Below are positions 50,923-62,753 of a DNA stretch of 64,000 nt, in pieces. Position numbers and translations under genes: made by a program. The stretch comes from Glossina fuscipes (Eukaryota; Arthropoda; Insecta; Diptera; Glossinidae). The notes beneath the pieces are model-generated. The model did not search any database. It saw only the letters and a list, made by a program, of their open reading frames with translations, and was not told where the DNA came from. Numbering within the stretch: the stretch's first letter is position 1; the number at the start of each line of letters is the position of its first letter. The DNA is taken from the NCBI RefSeq assembly GCF_014805625.2, contig NW_023998464.1, forward strand, positions 5,783,095 to 5,847,094, in the 5' to 3' direction.

Positions 50923-51199
50923 TTATATATAGCACGTACAGGGTTTTTTGTAAGAGCGATATTTTTTTAAATTATAATTTCCATTTCCAAATATATTTTT
51001 TGCGTGCTTCCAAGTGTGAAAATATCCAGTAAAACTTGCACTTTCATCATGCAGCCATTCACGAATCTTAAGCGTGTAGAAATCATTAAAAATTTTTCCC
51101 AAAGTGGCAGCTTTGTCGTCGGTGCTTATCGCTTTTTCGACAGAGAGTTGGATTGCCATCATTATGTCTTTACTCAGGCTGCCGTAGTCGTGCCAGCAG
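50923..51199 (-). CDS. Candidate coding exon of unknown protein, minus strand
   Basis: The minus-strand frame is open for about 110 codons and ends at TAA 50923-50925. Its left part has a good splice acceptor: a pyrimidine-rich run with CTAAC (branch-like) and then ATTAG before CTGCTGGCACG, placing the exon start at 51199. The translation is protein-like, with phrases WHDYGSLSKDIMMAIQLSVE, KAISTDDKAATLGKIFNDFY and TLKIREWLHDES, suggesting helical soluble protein; after about ATWKH-like sequence it becomes Lys/Asn/Tyr-rich and may be intron readthrough. GTACGTGC near 50935 is a possible donor. A methionine start at 51160-51162 (MMAIQ) is an alternative, giving 79 aa. The opposite strand is also open for 72 codons, so strand choice rests on composition. 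No family was recognised. Confidence 0.35.
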
Positions 51200-53159
51200 C
51201 TAATGTTAGACAGGGTGAATAATAATTGGAAACAACGTGCGCGTCAGTGCGTGAGGGAAGATTTTCATTACTACACATAGCATATGTAGTATCTCCTATA
51301 CTAAACTTTTTCAAAAATGTTGTTCATTTATCTCAAATATCCAGTTAGCTAAACAGTAGGTTTTAAAAGATTAAAATCAGCATTTTTGATTGCTATTCTT
51401 CTCCGCGATTCAATTACGAGTAGAAAGTTGGCCAAGAACATAGCTTATCTACTTCATATAACACCTCAATTTATCAGAACATAGCATAGCAATCAATAAG
51501 GGCGAGCACCTTAATATCAGCGACTCGAGGCTCAACGAGTTCTGGCAAAACGCCATTGACGAACAAAAGCGCAAACAACAAATAGAAGTAAATACAGCGT
51601 AATGTTTGTTGTAATATTTAAACAAAGTTGTAAAATCGACAAATTAAAAAAACTAAAAAAAGGGCTTCATTTGTCTACAACTGCCTGCACGTATACAACC
51701 GTTTATTTGATCATTTAAATAATCAAAAAACTAGTCAAGTAGCCAAGAATTAGACAGCGTTCGATGGTAAACTAGATTAAGACAAACGGATACATATACA
51801 CGAACAAAATTTTTATAACCTGTTGCTTCGAGTGAAACAGAGAGTTAGCTAAAAAAAAAAAAAAAAAAACAAAACAGAAAAAATAAACTAATTTCAAATA
51901 AAACAACATGTGTGTTTAAAAAATAAAATAAAATGAAACCACAAAGAGCAGTATGAAACCTCAACCAAAATTGAAAAAAGCATCAACACATATAATTAAG
52001 AGAAAACGTAATAAATTAAAGTGAAGTAAACAATTTAATTAAAGTAAATTATAGGTACATTCGCCTATTGAACGAATCTTAGGCACTCATCCGGTAAATG
52101 ACCATAAAGCTTTTTTTATTGCTTAGTGACATACGAAAACCGGATCATTCTCTCCAAGAATCTTTAAATGATTACAGTAATCATCTATAGCTTGCTTGAG
52201 TTCTCGAACTGTCGCGGGCTGTAAGTTTTTGACGGCACTATTCACGAATTTTGATTTTCGTTTCATTTTTCATCTTTTCGTGCATTATATTTTGGTTGTG
52301 ACTCCCGTTAGAGTACAACAAAAACAATGGACGGATATAATGAAATTATGCATCACTTCCAACAAATTCTATACATATTATGGTTTCTGCTTTGCTTGAC
52401 CTGATGTCGTGATGTCACAATCACAGAGACAAACGTAATATAAGCAAGTGTCCCCGTGACGATCACAAAATTAGATTTGAAAATAAAACAAAATTTAATT
52501 AAAAATTGTTGAGGTCAACCACTGAAGATATTCCATAAAAAGATTTAATTGAACGTAAACCACTTTAGCTCTAGCATAGATGAATTATGATTGTGTGAAA
52601 GCATCTAAAGCAGACTAGGAGTTATTCACAAAACACCATATAATGCTTTTTTAATAACATCGTAATGTTCAATAAAGATAACCACATCAGACACTTGCAA
52701 GTATAAAGTTTGAAAAGACTCAACAATTTATTTTTATTGTCCAAACTCCGACGATGCATAAGAAGTGAGTTAAAAAAACCTTTACGTTGACAACTTGTTG
52801 AAAAATAAAATGGAGAGGGGATGACAATATCAACAAATGAAAGAGTTCAAAGGTGAAGAAAAACTTATAATAAAATCGATTTAGAATATTTGAAGGTAAT
52901 GTGCAGAGAAACAAAATCGATCAATAATTCCCGGGACTGACATAGATACGTAATCTCTAACCAATACACAAAATTCGAATTTCGTATCGAATAAAAATTG
53001 GTTGCGGGGAAAAAGTGCGTTTCAAACGGAAAATCGAACGTCCACAGTTTATCAGTGATTTATTCATTTTACATTTTACATGAGGTCAAAGGGGTATTAA
53101 TCTCGTTGAAAGTGAAGTTGCAATAGTGAGTTGTTTTTTATTTTGCATGAAAATTCGGT
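51200..53159. other. Non-coding stretch with poly-A
   Basis: No gene is recognised. A 19-base A tract lies at 51851-51869. A frame at 52196-52399 has no motif. Confidence 0.5.
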
Positions 53160-53500
53160 AAGGAGGAAGCTTTGTTTCCAAAGGATGTCACCTTTATTCA
53201 CAGTGGCGCAAACGTACCGTGTCTACAGTCGTTGGCTAAGGCCGCAGAATTTTATGAATTGAACTTCGAATTGCTGGCATTCCCACAGTATTCTCCCGTT
53301 CAGTCAATATTATCTGCTTGCGTATCTCGTGCAGATATGCTTCAAGGAAATGAGTTTGAATCGAATCATGCGGCTTTGCGGCAACCAAACGTCCATTTTA
53401 AGGGCTTGCTAAATTCGCCTTCAAGAAAAGGCATCCAAATATTAGAGAAGGGGGAAGACGGAGATGTATTCGTGAACAAAATTATGTTTTGCAGAAAAAA
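53160..53500 (+). pseudogene. mariner transposase C-terminal fossil, irritans/Himar-type
   Basis: The frame is open about 120 codons from a non-ATG start. It aligns by eye to the C-terminal third of irritans-type mariner transposases. FIHSGANVPCLQSLAKAAEF corresponds to (F)HQDNAPCHKS...MAK; FYELNFELLAFPQYSP corresponds to HELGFELLPHPPYSP, the most conserved block; SRADMLQGNEFESNH to DLKRMLQGKRFGSNE; and GIQILEKGEDGDVFVN to GI..LEKRWN.CI...G.YV. The second catalytic Asp (QDN) is changed and the third Asp block after YSP is scrambled (VQSILSACV for DLAPSDFFLF). It is thus a dead, old copy. Upstream sequence to about 52990 may continue it in another frame but I could not align it. No inverted repeats were found. 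It is not related closely to the element at 4255. Confidence 0.6.
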
Positions 53501-56500
53501 CCTTTTTTTCCGGAGCTATCCCGGAAATTATTGATCAGTCTATTATATATAGATTTACTTAAAACTATATTTAGATAATGATTTCATTGAATCCATCTGT
53601 TGCAAACCGTAATCATGCAGAGCATCCAGAATCCGAGCTAATGCTATTTAATCGCATATTAGCACTATGAAGCTGAATATATAGTTGACTGTAGTTGAGC
53701 TTAAGTAATCACCAAAAATTGTGCTCCATAATCGACAGCAACAAATTGAATTGCACACAATTGTCTTACAAGCCATCCAAGCACATCTGCTTTTATATGA
53801 CAAGAAAACGAGAAATCAAATGGAAAAGTAGCCATAAAAGCAATTCTATGTATCGATGATGATATTGGCTAACCAACGTACATAGAAAATATTAAATTGT
53901 TGCGTTTATATGTGCACATACAAGTGTACATATTTAAAGATCTGAGATGTTCCACAAGTAAAAGAATGAAACAATGCATGGTACACTACAACTACGCCGG
54001 AGTATAACAATGTTATGAGTCTTTATACATACTTACGATTAAATAAAGTTGTACATACATGCTTATGTTTAAAAGGACAAGGCAAACGCCAACTTTTTGT
54101 AGACAAAACACCTTCTCCTTCGTATCCCGCTTTGAGAAACATAACAACACAAACTTAATCCTATAGAGATAGTAAAGTAACTACTTCACAATATAAAAAG
54201 AAACAAACTATTGGCAACGGAAATAGAATATATCTCCATACGTGTATATAAACCTGCAACAACTGTTAGTTAAACAAAAAAAAAAAAAGAATTGATTTTT
54301 TGCCGGTATTTTCGTTCCCAGTTGGTTTAATATAGCGATAAGCAGAGGTAGAGTCGGACAAGAAAAGAATGCTGAAATACATATAATTATATGAATTATA
54401 TGAATGGATTTTTTAGATCGACCACCAAGCAAATGTGGAACAACTACTTGCAACAAGCTTCCAAGCACGCTGCTCCCCATTATATACTCCATCGGCTTAA
54501 GCACATCTTTAAACCTTTTGAGTGCCTCCCTTTTTGTAAAACTGACTCTCAAACTTCTAACTCTGGTCAAGTCCCTCAACAGGTTTTAAAGATGGTTGTA
54601 ATCTGCCTAAAACTGTGCCAAGAGAAGCTGGAAATCCACATTAACTAGCAATAAATTTCAAGCATCCACTGACATTTATTTGATATCTAGCGTAAATACT
54701 TACCATACGCGTATAAAAATGCCGTATGAAAACAAACTTCAGAATCATTCGCCAAGGGACCTTCGCGTAGACGTAACAATTCCGAATGCATTCCACAGTA
54801 ATTGGCCAAAGATAGCGGTGCGACTCTAAGTAAAATTCAAAAGGAAATCCTTACGTTTCTTTGCCTGATCGCTAGGTTTGCAAAAAGTTTGACTTTCTCA
54901 TTTATACAAATCAACAGCAAAAGAAATTGATTTTAATAAGAGGCAATTCTTTGAAAGTCTACAACCACACCAACAGAATACGCAACCTTCTTCGTATAAT
55001 TGATGAAACCTTGCTTATATATCGTAAAATTTTCGAATCATTTTTACATGAATGTTTGTTGGGTGGTCTAAGATTCGACTTTAACCCAACGTAATTCACT
55101 TAGTTATTAAAAGACATGTACATTACATGTAACTTTCAAAGATTATCAAATACTATAATATAATGTTTGAGATTGAACACAATGCAATCATGAACATACA
55201 TGTATAAAGAATTGTCAAAGTTGATTATATTTGTTCCGGATTTAGAATATTAAATCTGTAGCTCTCTCGTACCTGTAAGTCTCTTCCAGTAGGTTAAGCA
55301 CAATATTACCAGCACTAAGTTTTAAATGAAGAAATAACATAATTTTTCACAAAAACAACGTAATGTTCGTATTGATCATCTATCCCGATTGAGTAACAAA
55401 TCTTTACTGCTTTAAAATTTATAGACTTTTTTCTCTGTTACGATTCCTTTGGTGATCATAAATTTCGAATTACTTGCAAGCACAAGACTTCTGCGTAAAC
55501 TAAAAATATAAAAAAAAAAAAATGTAAATCGTATACAGACTACAAGTATGTAGACAATTTCCGGTGAAAGCTTAAAAGTATGATACACTATTATTTTTAC
55601 ATTAATACCTTTGACGTTCAAACATGAATAACCGTCGTCGTACATGCACACAGGCAATCGCCAACATACATAATGTGGCCTTCTGTGCGCCTTCTTTTTA
55701 AAAATATTTTCTTTTAGCATTAAGAAAACATTTTGCACATAACTATCTAACTGTGAGGAGTGTTGTTTAAAAAGAAAAAAAAGGGGGAGAAAAAACGTTG
55801 TTTCACATCCGCAAATTCTCACATAAATTTTTAAAGAGAAACCCAGTTCGGATAGGCGAATGTGCATCACAATTTTGTATATATCTATACCAGACTTAAA
55901 AAAATCCTCCAAGCGACACATTTGCTCATCTAGCCATGTGCATATATGTGTGCGTGCATTTTATTTTTTCATTGTAACATAATTTTTCGCAGCAAACACC
56001 AACTTCAGCTTGCACATTGCATTCATGGTTGTACTAAACGTGGTTAGAAATTACGTTTACAAAACACGTTTAAATGAATTTTGTTATGACGTAACCAACT
56101 TTGCAGTAAAAGATTCTGTAAAAATTAAATTTATAATCTTTTTCAAATTCTTACCCAATACGCAAGTGCAAAAATCAAATTTTTACAAGAAAAAAAAAAG
56201 TTGTTAGTTTAGGAAGAGATACAAAAAAAAAAAAAAAAATAGGAGGACAAAGGGAGAGAGTGTTTAGGAAAAACCATTCAACATTGACCATATACAATGT
56301 CAAACATAAGCGTATATTTTGTGCTTTTCTTGAAAGGAAAGTTTCGTATATAAATTGCTTTGCATGTCAAGATGGAGCTTAAACGACATGATTAGGATTG
56401 ACTGACTGAATGAACAGACAAAGATTACATTACATAATACTAAAAAAGATTGTCTTTTCATGGAAACATACGGATCCCGACTTTCGGATGGAATTTCATA

Positions 56501-57899
56501 CACTTGCAAGATTTGATATACCGAATAAATAATGATGTCGAAACCTAGCCTAACACGATTATGTTGACTTTAAACCTTCCAACAATACGAAAATGCAATT
56601 AAACAGTTGATGGATCTATATTCTTTTATACAGACTTAAGTTTTACAAAGTGAATAACAGGACTAGGTCTAATGATCTAAAATGTAACGTAGTTCTTATA
56701 TTCTGTTATGTAAAGATTAAAAATATTTACTTTCGGAAATTTTGTATTAAAAAAGTCCTGGGGGCAATTCATCAATCTGCTCCAGATGCCTTGATCCCTT
56801 ACGAACGTTACCTACGCTTTCCACATAATACATAATAAAAAGGATTCAGTTTATTTTAATAATTTTATAGACGTGGGTTTCCTTAAAGCTAGACATATTA
56901 TCTAAGTTACAATACTATTTCAAACCGAATTAATTCAACTTCTCTTATTCGAAAAGATCACGAAGACCTATAGATATAGGTTTCGTAGTACGACTATCAA
57001 TGGAAGGGGGAGAACCTTTTTCTTTTTTTCTCTGGTCGGCTCTATTCTTTAGCGATTATTTTCTACCGTAAAATTACGGTGGTTGGATCTAGAAGGAAGA
57101 GAAAGTGCAATCTTTTCTTGCTTTACACCTTGATTCGAACTTAATTGGCGTTGTCAATCGGTTCGTCGCTCCCAAAAACCGTGTCGGTCCCTACGTAATA
57201 TAAAACAAGGACCTATGCCCGCGGTATCTAATTTACTACATAAACGAAAAGCTGAAAAGATCACTTACGTAAGAACACCTTCACTTACAAGCGTGGAATC
57301 AAAACGAACCAGAAACTATGGTACTCGCAACAATTAAGCTGATGGGTTTTCCCACAATAAAGACAGCTCTGTTTAAATTAATGAATCAGTATGAAATTGA
57401 TTTACGGTCGCACTCCTTCCTCTAAATAAATTCCGTTACACGCAAACATTGTGCAACTACGACAATTAATTGTGAAACTGTAAATATTTGCTGAAAGCTT
57501 ACTAAACCTATGCTTCTCCGCTAACATTAAATTCCATTTCTACCTGGCCATCACGTAATAATTTACTTCGTCTGTACAATCTCCTAAGCTATGCTAATTC
57601 GTATTATCGTATTTGGGGCACATTCTATTTTTTCCTTCACTCTACCAATAACTAGGTATAGCTTCGAAACTTCCCAAGGTCTCTTATAAGTTAAATATAG
57701 TCGTTAGTTATGTAAATGGATTTGTAAGAAAGGTGTAAGGCGTAGGAAATATAAAATTTCAAAAAGATTCAAATGTGGTTCAATACTTTAAACTGTTTTA
57801 AAAAGTTTAAGTGGTTCGAGATAGAATATAATTATAGTCAAGGGAATCTGAAGGCATGAAATAACGAAAGAGTCGAGCAAGTATTATTTAAACACAGCT
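53501..57899. other. Non-coding stretch
   Basis: No gene is recognised. Frames at 54208-54648 (both strands) and 55412-55921 (minus, 169 codons) have no domain pattern. Poly-A tracts lie at about 54280-54291, 55508-55521 and 56223-56239. Confidence 0.5.
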
Positions 57900-58690
57900 T
57901 TTCATTTGTATAACTCTGAAAACAATTCGTATATTTTAAGCAACACATTCATATCTTCGTGGATATTAGACGATTACAGGGATTCTTCGAGCCACCTTCT
58001 TATCACATAAACGAACCTCTTAATTAATGTTCCTTTTTAGCCTTTTTTCTGTTATACGTTCCTAGAGAGAATCTCGTCTATATTTGAATTCGTAATAATT
58101 ATTCTAAAGTAGAATGCGCTGATCATCTTAGTACCCGAAGTAGTATTGTTTTAAAATCCGTGGTTACGGATCCAAAGAACTTTAGGTCACCACTTACCCA
58201 CTTGTGTTGCTATAATAATCCTACGTTTGAAGAAGCGGGTTTAAATGAAAATTGGCCTGTTTTCGAAGGAACCAAATTCTAAAAGTGGCAAAATCAAGAA
58301 CACAATTATGACGCTTTACCTGCCTCATGCAACTGGCGATTCGATCGAAACGATTAGCGACATATTGCGGGAAACGTGATTAACGCAAACAATGAAGTTA
58401 GTTATTTGCGGAAGGCAAAGGCAGTCGAGTCTGGAGAATTGAATTATAATATTCAAACGGACAAGACCGGAGGAAACAATGTAAGTTCCTGTAAATAATT
58501 TATGAACAGATCTCCTAAGAATTGTAAATAAACTTACGTTAACCTAAAAATCACAAATCGGTGGTACGAACTGAATCTCAAAGAGATCGCAAGAAGAATT
58601 TTAGGTTCCAGTATTTTGCTGCAGGGATGCACAACGCAATTTTGTCGGCAACTTTGCGGTCAGATCGACGTTCATATTCCACACTGATTT
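57900..58690 (+). pseudogene. Broken coding-like region, family unknown
   Basis: Several short frames on the plus strand have protein-like composition within 800 bp. One near 57950-58016 reads IFVDIRRLQGFFEPP. An ATG frame at 58245-58379 (44 aa) starts MKIGLFSKEPNSKSGK and contains LPHATGDSIETISDILRE. A frame at 58358-58498 reads RHIAGNVINANNEVSYLRK then AKAVESGELNYNIQTDKTGG. A frame at 58532-58687 reads ITNRWYELNLKEIARRILG. The segment 58358-58480 is exactly 123 bp, preceded by GATTAG and followed by GTAAGT, so it could be an intact phase-0 exon. Upstream, the same frame is coding-like but has a TAA and a TAG. I do not recognise the protein; it could be a decayed transposon ORF or exons of a host gene. 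Confidence 0.35.
58481..58486 (+). promoter_or_regulatory. Candidate splice donor
   Basis: AAT|GTAAGT follows a coding-like frame of 41 codons. GTAAGT is the best donor hexamer in flies. The paired acceptor would be GATTAG ending at 58357 for the exon's other side. Confidence 0.3.
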
Positions 58691-59750
58691 TATTTGCTTA
58701 ATCGTATCATAAGATTATTTATGTATTCCCAAGGAAGGAAAAGGCACGCAATTAAAAACGTGCTGGGGTCTTGATTGTTAAAAATAATGAACTTTCATCC
58801 CGCGAATCCCAAAAATCTTCAGAAAAACCATACGGCTAGTGTGGGCTTCTTAGTACTACTACGTAAAGAGGCCTTTTGCTATCCTAGTTTTTAAGCAAAT
58901 ATTATTGAGAGTAATTTCAATTTTTAGAAGGCAAATAAAGTATTTACAGGAGTTAATCATGCTTCGTATGGACTTCTCCGTCCGAATATCACGCTTAGAC
59001 TATTTTATCACTGCTTTTGCGTTTGGCATAAACGTAGCTTGCATGCCCTTTCAGAACAAGCCAGCAAGACGAAATTTCATTCTGATTTACTCGTATTAAC
59101 CCCTTTGACCTATAAATTTTTCTGTAAATTGTTGTTAATCTTTTCACAAATTGCCAGATGTATAAAATAGCCTTGCTTTATGAGTCTATGTTTCGATTTA
59201 ATGTCTCCTTGCCTAGAAGAACACGTGCAGACTCATGTTATCAAATGTTTAATTTTCATCACAATAAGAATAATTTCAAAGATCGCCCTTCTTTCGGACA
59301 TAGGAATCATCAACACAACCGTTTTGTGATACCCAGTGTGTTGGTTTCTGTCCATCTTCCACAATCTGACTTTGAGTGGTTAGTTTTATGGAAAATAACT
59401 TGAGAAAATTTAAAATTTCTTAAATTTATATTCTCAGTAATTTGTTCGCATGCAAGCAATAATTTTTATAAATTTTTTTTAAATGCTTTGGCATTTTGAT
59501 TCGTTTTTGTTTCGATTAGACCAGTGACGGTATATTTAATCCATCGAATGCTTGTAAACGCATCGACGTTTTTATTAGGAACTCAATTATTTATATATGA
59601 TTTCGATCATTACCAGTAGAGGAATCGTCTACCCATAAGTTTATACCTTCAAAATGCAATTATAATCTGAAAACTTTACTAGGAGGACTTTATTCAAAAG
59701 GCCAAGTTTAAAGATTAATTAAATCCATCTATAGACTTCTTTTCAGTCGC

Positions 59751-59795
59751 AATTTCTTGTACCTAAAAACTTTCAATTTCTTGTACCTAAAAACG
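59751..59795 (+). repeat. 24-bp tandem duplication
   Basis: AATTTCTTGTACCTAAAAAC plus TTTC runs 59751-59774 and is repeated from 59775 to about 59795 without change. Confidence 0.9.
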
Positions 59796-60810
59796 AACAC
59801 ATTCACCAATGTGATATAAACAATGCGTAATAAACAAATTTCGCCTATTCATCTGTTCATTTTTTGTTTATTTCATTTCAAAATGCATTCAATAACAACT
59901 TGCAAACGATGAGGATTATTATAGGATCCAAGCTAAATTGTGATGTGGTGGCTTTCACATTATTTTCCAAGAACGATTTCTTAATTTGAGCTCTTTTTTT
60001 ATTTCATCTGTTTTTAAAATGCCAAAGAAATTCATATGAAAGTTCCTCATCATTTTCAATGCATTGTGGCATTGTTCGTTTATATTAAAATAATAGAACA
60101 TATTTTGGAAATTTGAAGGCAAAGCCAAATATAAATTTTATTTTCATTCATATTTGCGGAATACAATGCAGTTTACACATTTTAAGTGTCCCCCTGTCCG
60201 GGAAATATATGTATGTGCACTGGTAAATGAAAGAATGTGCATAAGATAAAACGTCATGTAATGACATTTGGTTTGTTTCATAACAAACATTTTCTTTTTT
60301 TATTACTTTTCCTTTACAAAACGTTTGACAAAAGGACACAATTCATTTTCCTGTCTGCCTCTCATGAAACAAGATATATATATAAGAATGTATACACGTA
60401 TATACATAGACATGCTAAGTGCAATATATGAAAATAAATATGGAGAATGCAGATATTTCTTAAATGTTACCTCTGGAAAGGCATATATGCAAATGTAAGC
60501 ATGGAAGCGTGGCTTATATCGAAAGTGTGAAAAATCCTCTAAATTTTGTATCAATCAAACAAGTAAGTAATGGCAGTATATATGGCCTTAAGAAGAAGGT
60601 TGAGCACGCGCTGTTTATTATGTGGTTTGATCGCTTCTTCAATTTTCTCAACCGCAAATCGAAACCATTTCTCTCTGGCTAATTTATAAGATTTAATTTT
60701 TATAACGTATTTAAAATACAATTATATGAGATATTTTCATCCCATATTTAAGATGGAAATTTACGGTACACTATTCTTGCAAAGAAAATCGCAACAATGA
60801 CGGATCCTTA

Positions 60811-60920
60811 TGTAGCTGACCAGTGCATGCTTCGCTTTTCTAAAAGAGCTCCTCCCGCTGAGTGCGAGATCTCATATTATCCAGCTCATGTAGTTGACTA
60901 GTGCATTCTTCGCTTTACTA
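60811..60920 (+). repeat. Diverged direct repeat, 32 bp, period 78
   Basis: 60811-60842 and 60889-60920 share 28 of 32 bases (TGTAGNTGACNAGTGCAT...CTTCGCTTT). The sequence between them is not repeated to the same degree. It may be part of an older tandem array. Confidence 0.75.
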
Positions 60921-62683
60921 CCAAGACATGCCTTGTCAAGTAATATCGTATTAGAGCGTTTATTTTAATTTTCGTGTTAAAATCGTAATTAAGTTTAGCA
61001 ATGCATTGCAAGTGAAATAAAAGCTTTTTACGAAAAATATAAATAACAATACAACATCCTAGCATCCCAGCCGTTTACAGCTAAAAACAACAGCGGATAT
61101 ATCATGAAACTAATGATTTATACCGCCGAGGAGCGAAATCGTTATAAAAGTAATAATTTTATACATCTAATGCATGGAAATATTTATCAGTATTTTTGAC
61201 CATACCGACATTGCTGTTTCTACCAACGCTGCAACCGTCCTAGCGTGACGAAGTAACTCATACCCTGTAAACTTTTGCGTAGTCTAAAACTCAAAGGAGT
61301 ACTTACAGAATAAAGCTTGAGGCACAACAAAAGAGAAGCCATTTAATCAAGTGCAAGAGTTGCTTTCGCTGAAGGCTTCGCTGGCAGAAATAGATGATAT
61401 CAAGAAATGTTTCTTGGGTCGAGCATTAAAATAAATGGTGAAAAGTAAATAAGCAGTGGGTGAATGGTTTGACCTACAAAGGGAATACAAAGGGGATTAG
61501 GTCAAGCAATATCCACCTATAATTTTTACGTCTAGTTCCTGCATCTTTGAGGGCCGTGATGGGAAGTGCTTGCGACGGACATGTTAGAACTCTCTCACGT
61601 TTCGGCCCAAATTAACAACAAAACATTCTACACAAGCAACCATTCGAATGTATGCAAGCGTGCGACGACATCAAAACTTTTATAAAAAAGAAGTTTACCG
61701 AGAGTTTGTCACAATTGCGACACAAAAGATATTCATTTTGTCGTCTTACTTAGCTAAATGGTTCGATTTCCCGCATGTATGGTGAAGATTTTCTGTTCGT
61801 TTCAAGAAAGTAAGACAGCCAGAGCTTTGGACAAATATTATATAGAAATGGAATTATGCGTTGATTATGTAACGGGAAAGCACGTTTTGTGAGAATTTCT
61901 GAAATATGTTTGTGGCTCAGTGATACTATGAGCACAGTTTGACATGAGCTGCAAAAAAACAAGCACGCTTGACTTTAGGTTAACTGCCAAAGTTTTGGAT
62001 AAATTCCATATGGCAATAGAACAAGACGTTGGTTACATACCAGAGAAGTGGCCTTGTGTCTTTGCGTTCGATATTAAGTACCAGAATCGCGTAACATAGA
62101 TTCGGTTTACTATAAGGATGCTCCCGCATAGTGGAGATTTATTCGCAATTCTAGTCAATTTATCCTCAAAATTTTCATTAAGAAAGTATTTTAGAACTGA
62201 TATGTCTTTCTTGTTCACTTTTTTGGGCATAAGGCAAAAATTCTTGTTGAAGCTGCAATCTTGAAGCCACAAATGAATGTTTGGTAGATTTCAAATTTCT
62301 GACTGATCGAATACATAATTAGGTGTTCTTCAGATGTTGCAAACGTAACTGTGAAACTACTAGACCTATGTTTGTCTATGGCGGTTATGAAAATAAAACT
62401 TTTTTTGAAAAAATATTTTTACTGCTCATATAAATGTATTTTATGTGTTATACCTTACAGTTCAGTTGACATATTTTCTGACATATCTGCAAGTCTGCAG
62501 AAGCGTAGGATACAGTACTATTGCCATACTTTCACGGAAATTCATACATATGCAAACAATAAATAAAACCGAGCATCCAAGCAAAAAAATAACAAAAAAA
62601 TGCCCAGTATAGGTGTTTCAGTTAGTTTATTTTTCTAGGTTTCAAAGGGAATGCCAGCAGTAGCAATATCTCCCCCTAGCAAT

Positions 62684-62708
62684 CTCACTCTCTTTCTCTC
62701 TCTCAGAA

Positions 62709-62749
<41 letters not shown>
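62684..62749. repeat. (CT)n then (TA)n microsatellite
   Basis: A CT-rich stretch (62684-62705) is followed after CAGAAACATTC by an uninterrupted (TA)n of 35 bases (62715-62749). Confidence 0.9.

Positions 62750-62753
<4 letters not shown>

Noticed and set aside
55412..55921. Minus-strand frame of 169 codons, the second longest in the window
   Set aside because: It is Phe/Ile/Val/Lys-rich with poly-Phe from a T/A run; no domain pattern, promoter or splice logic.
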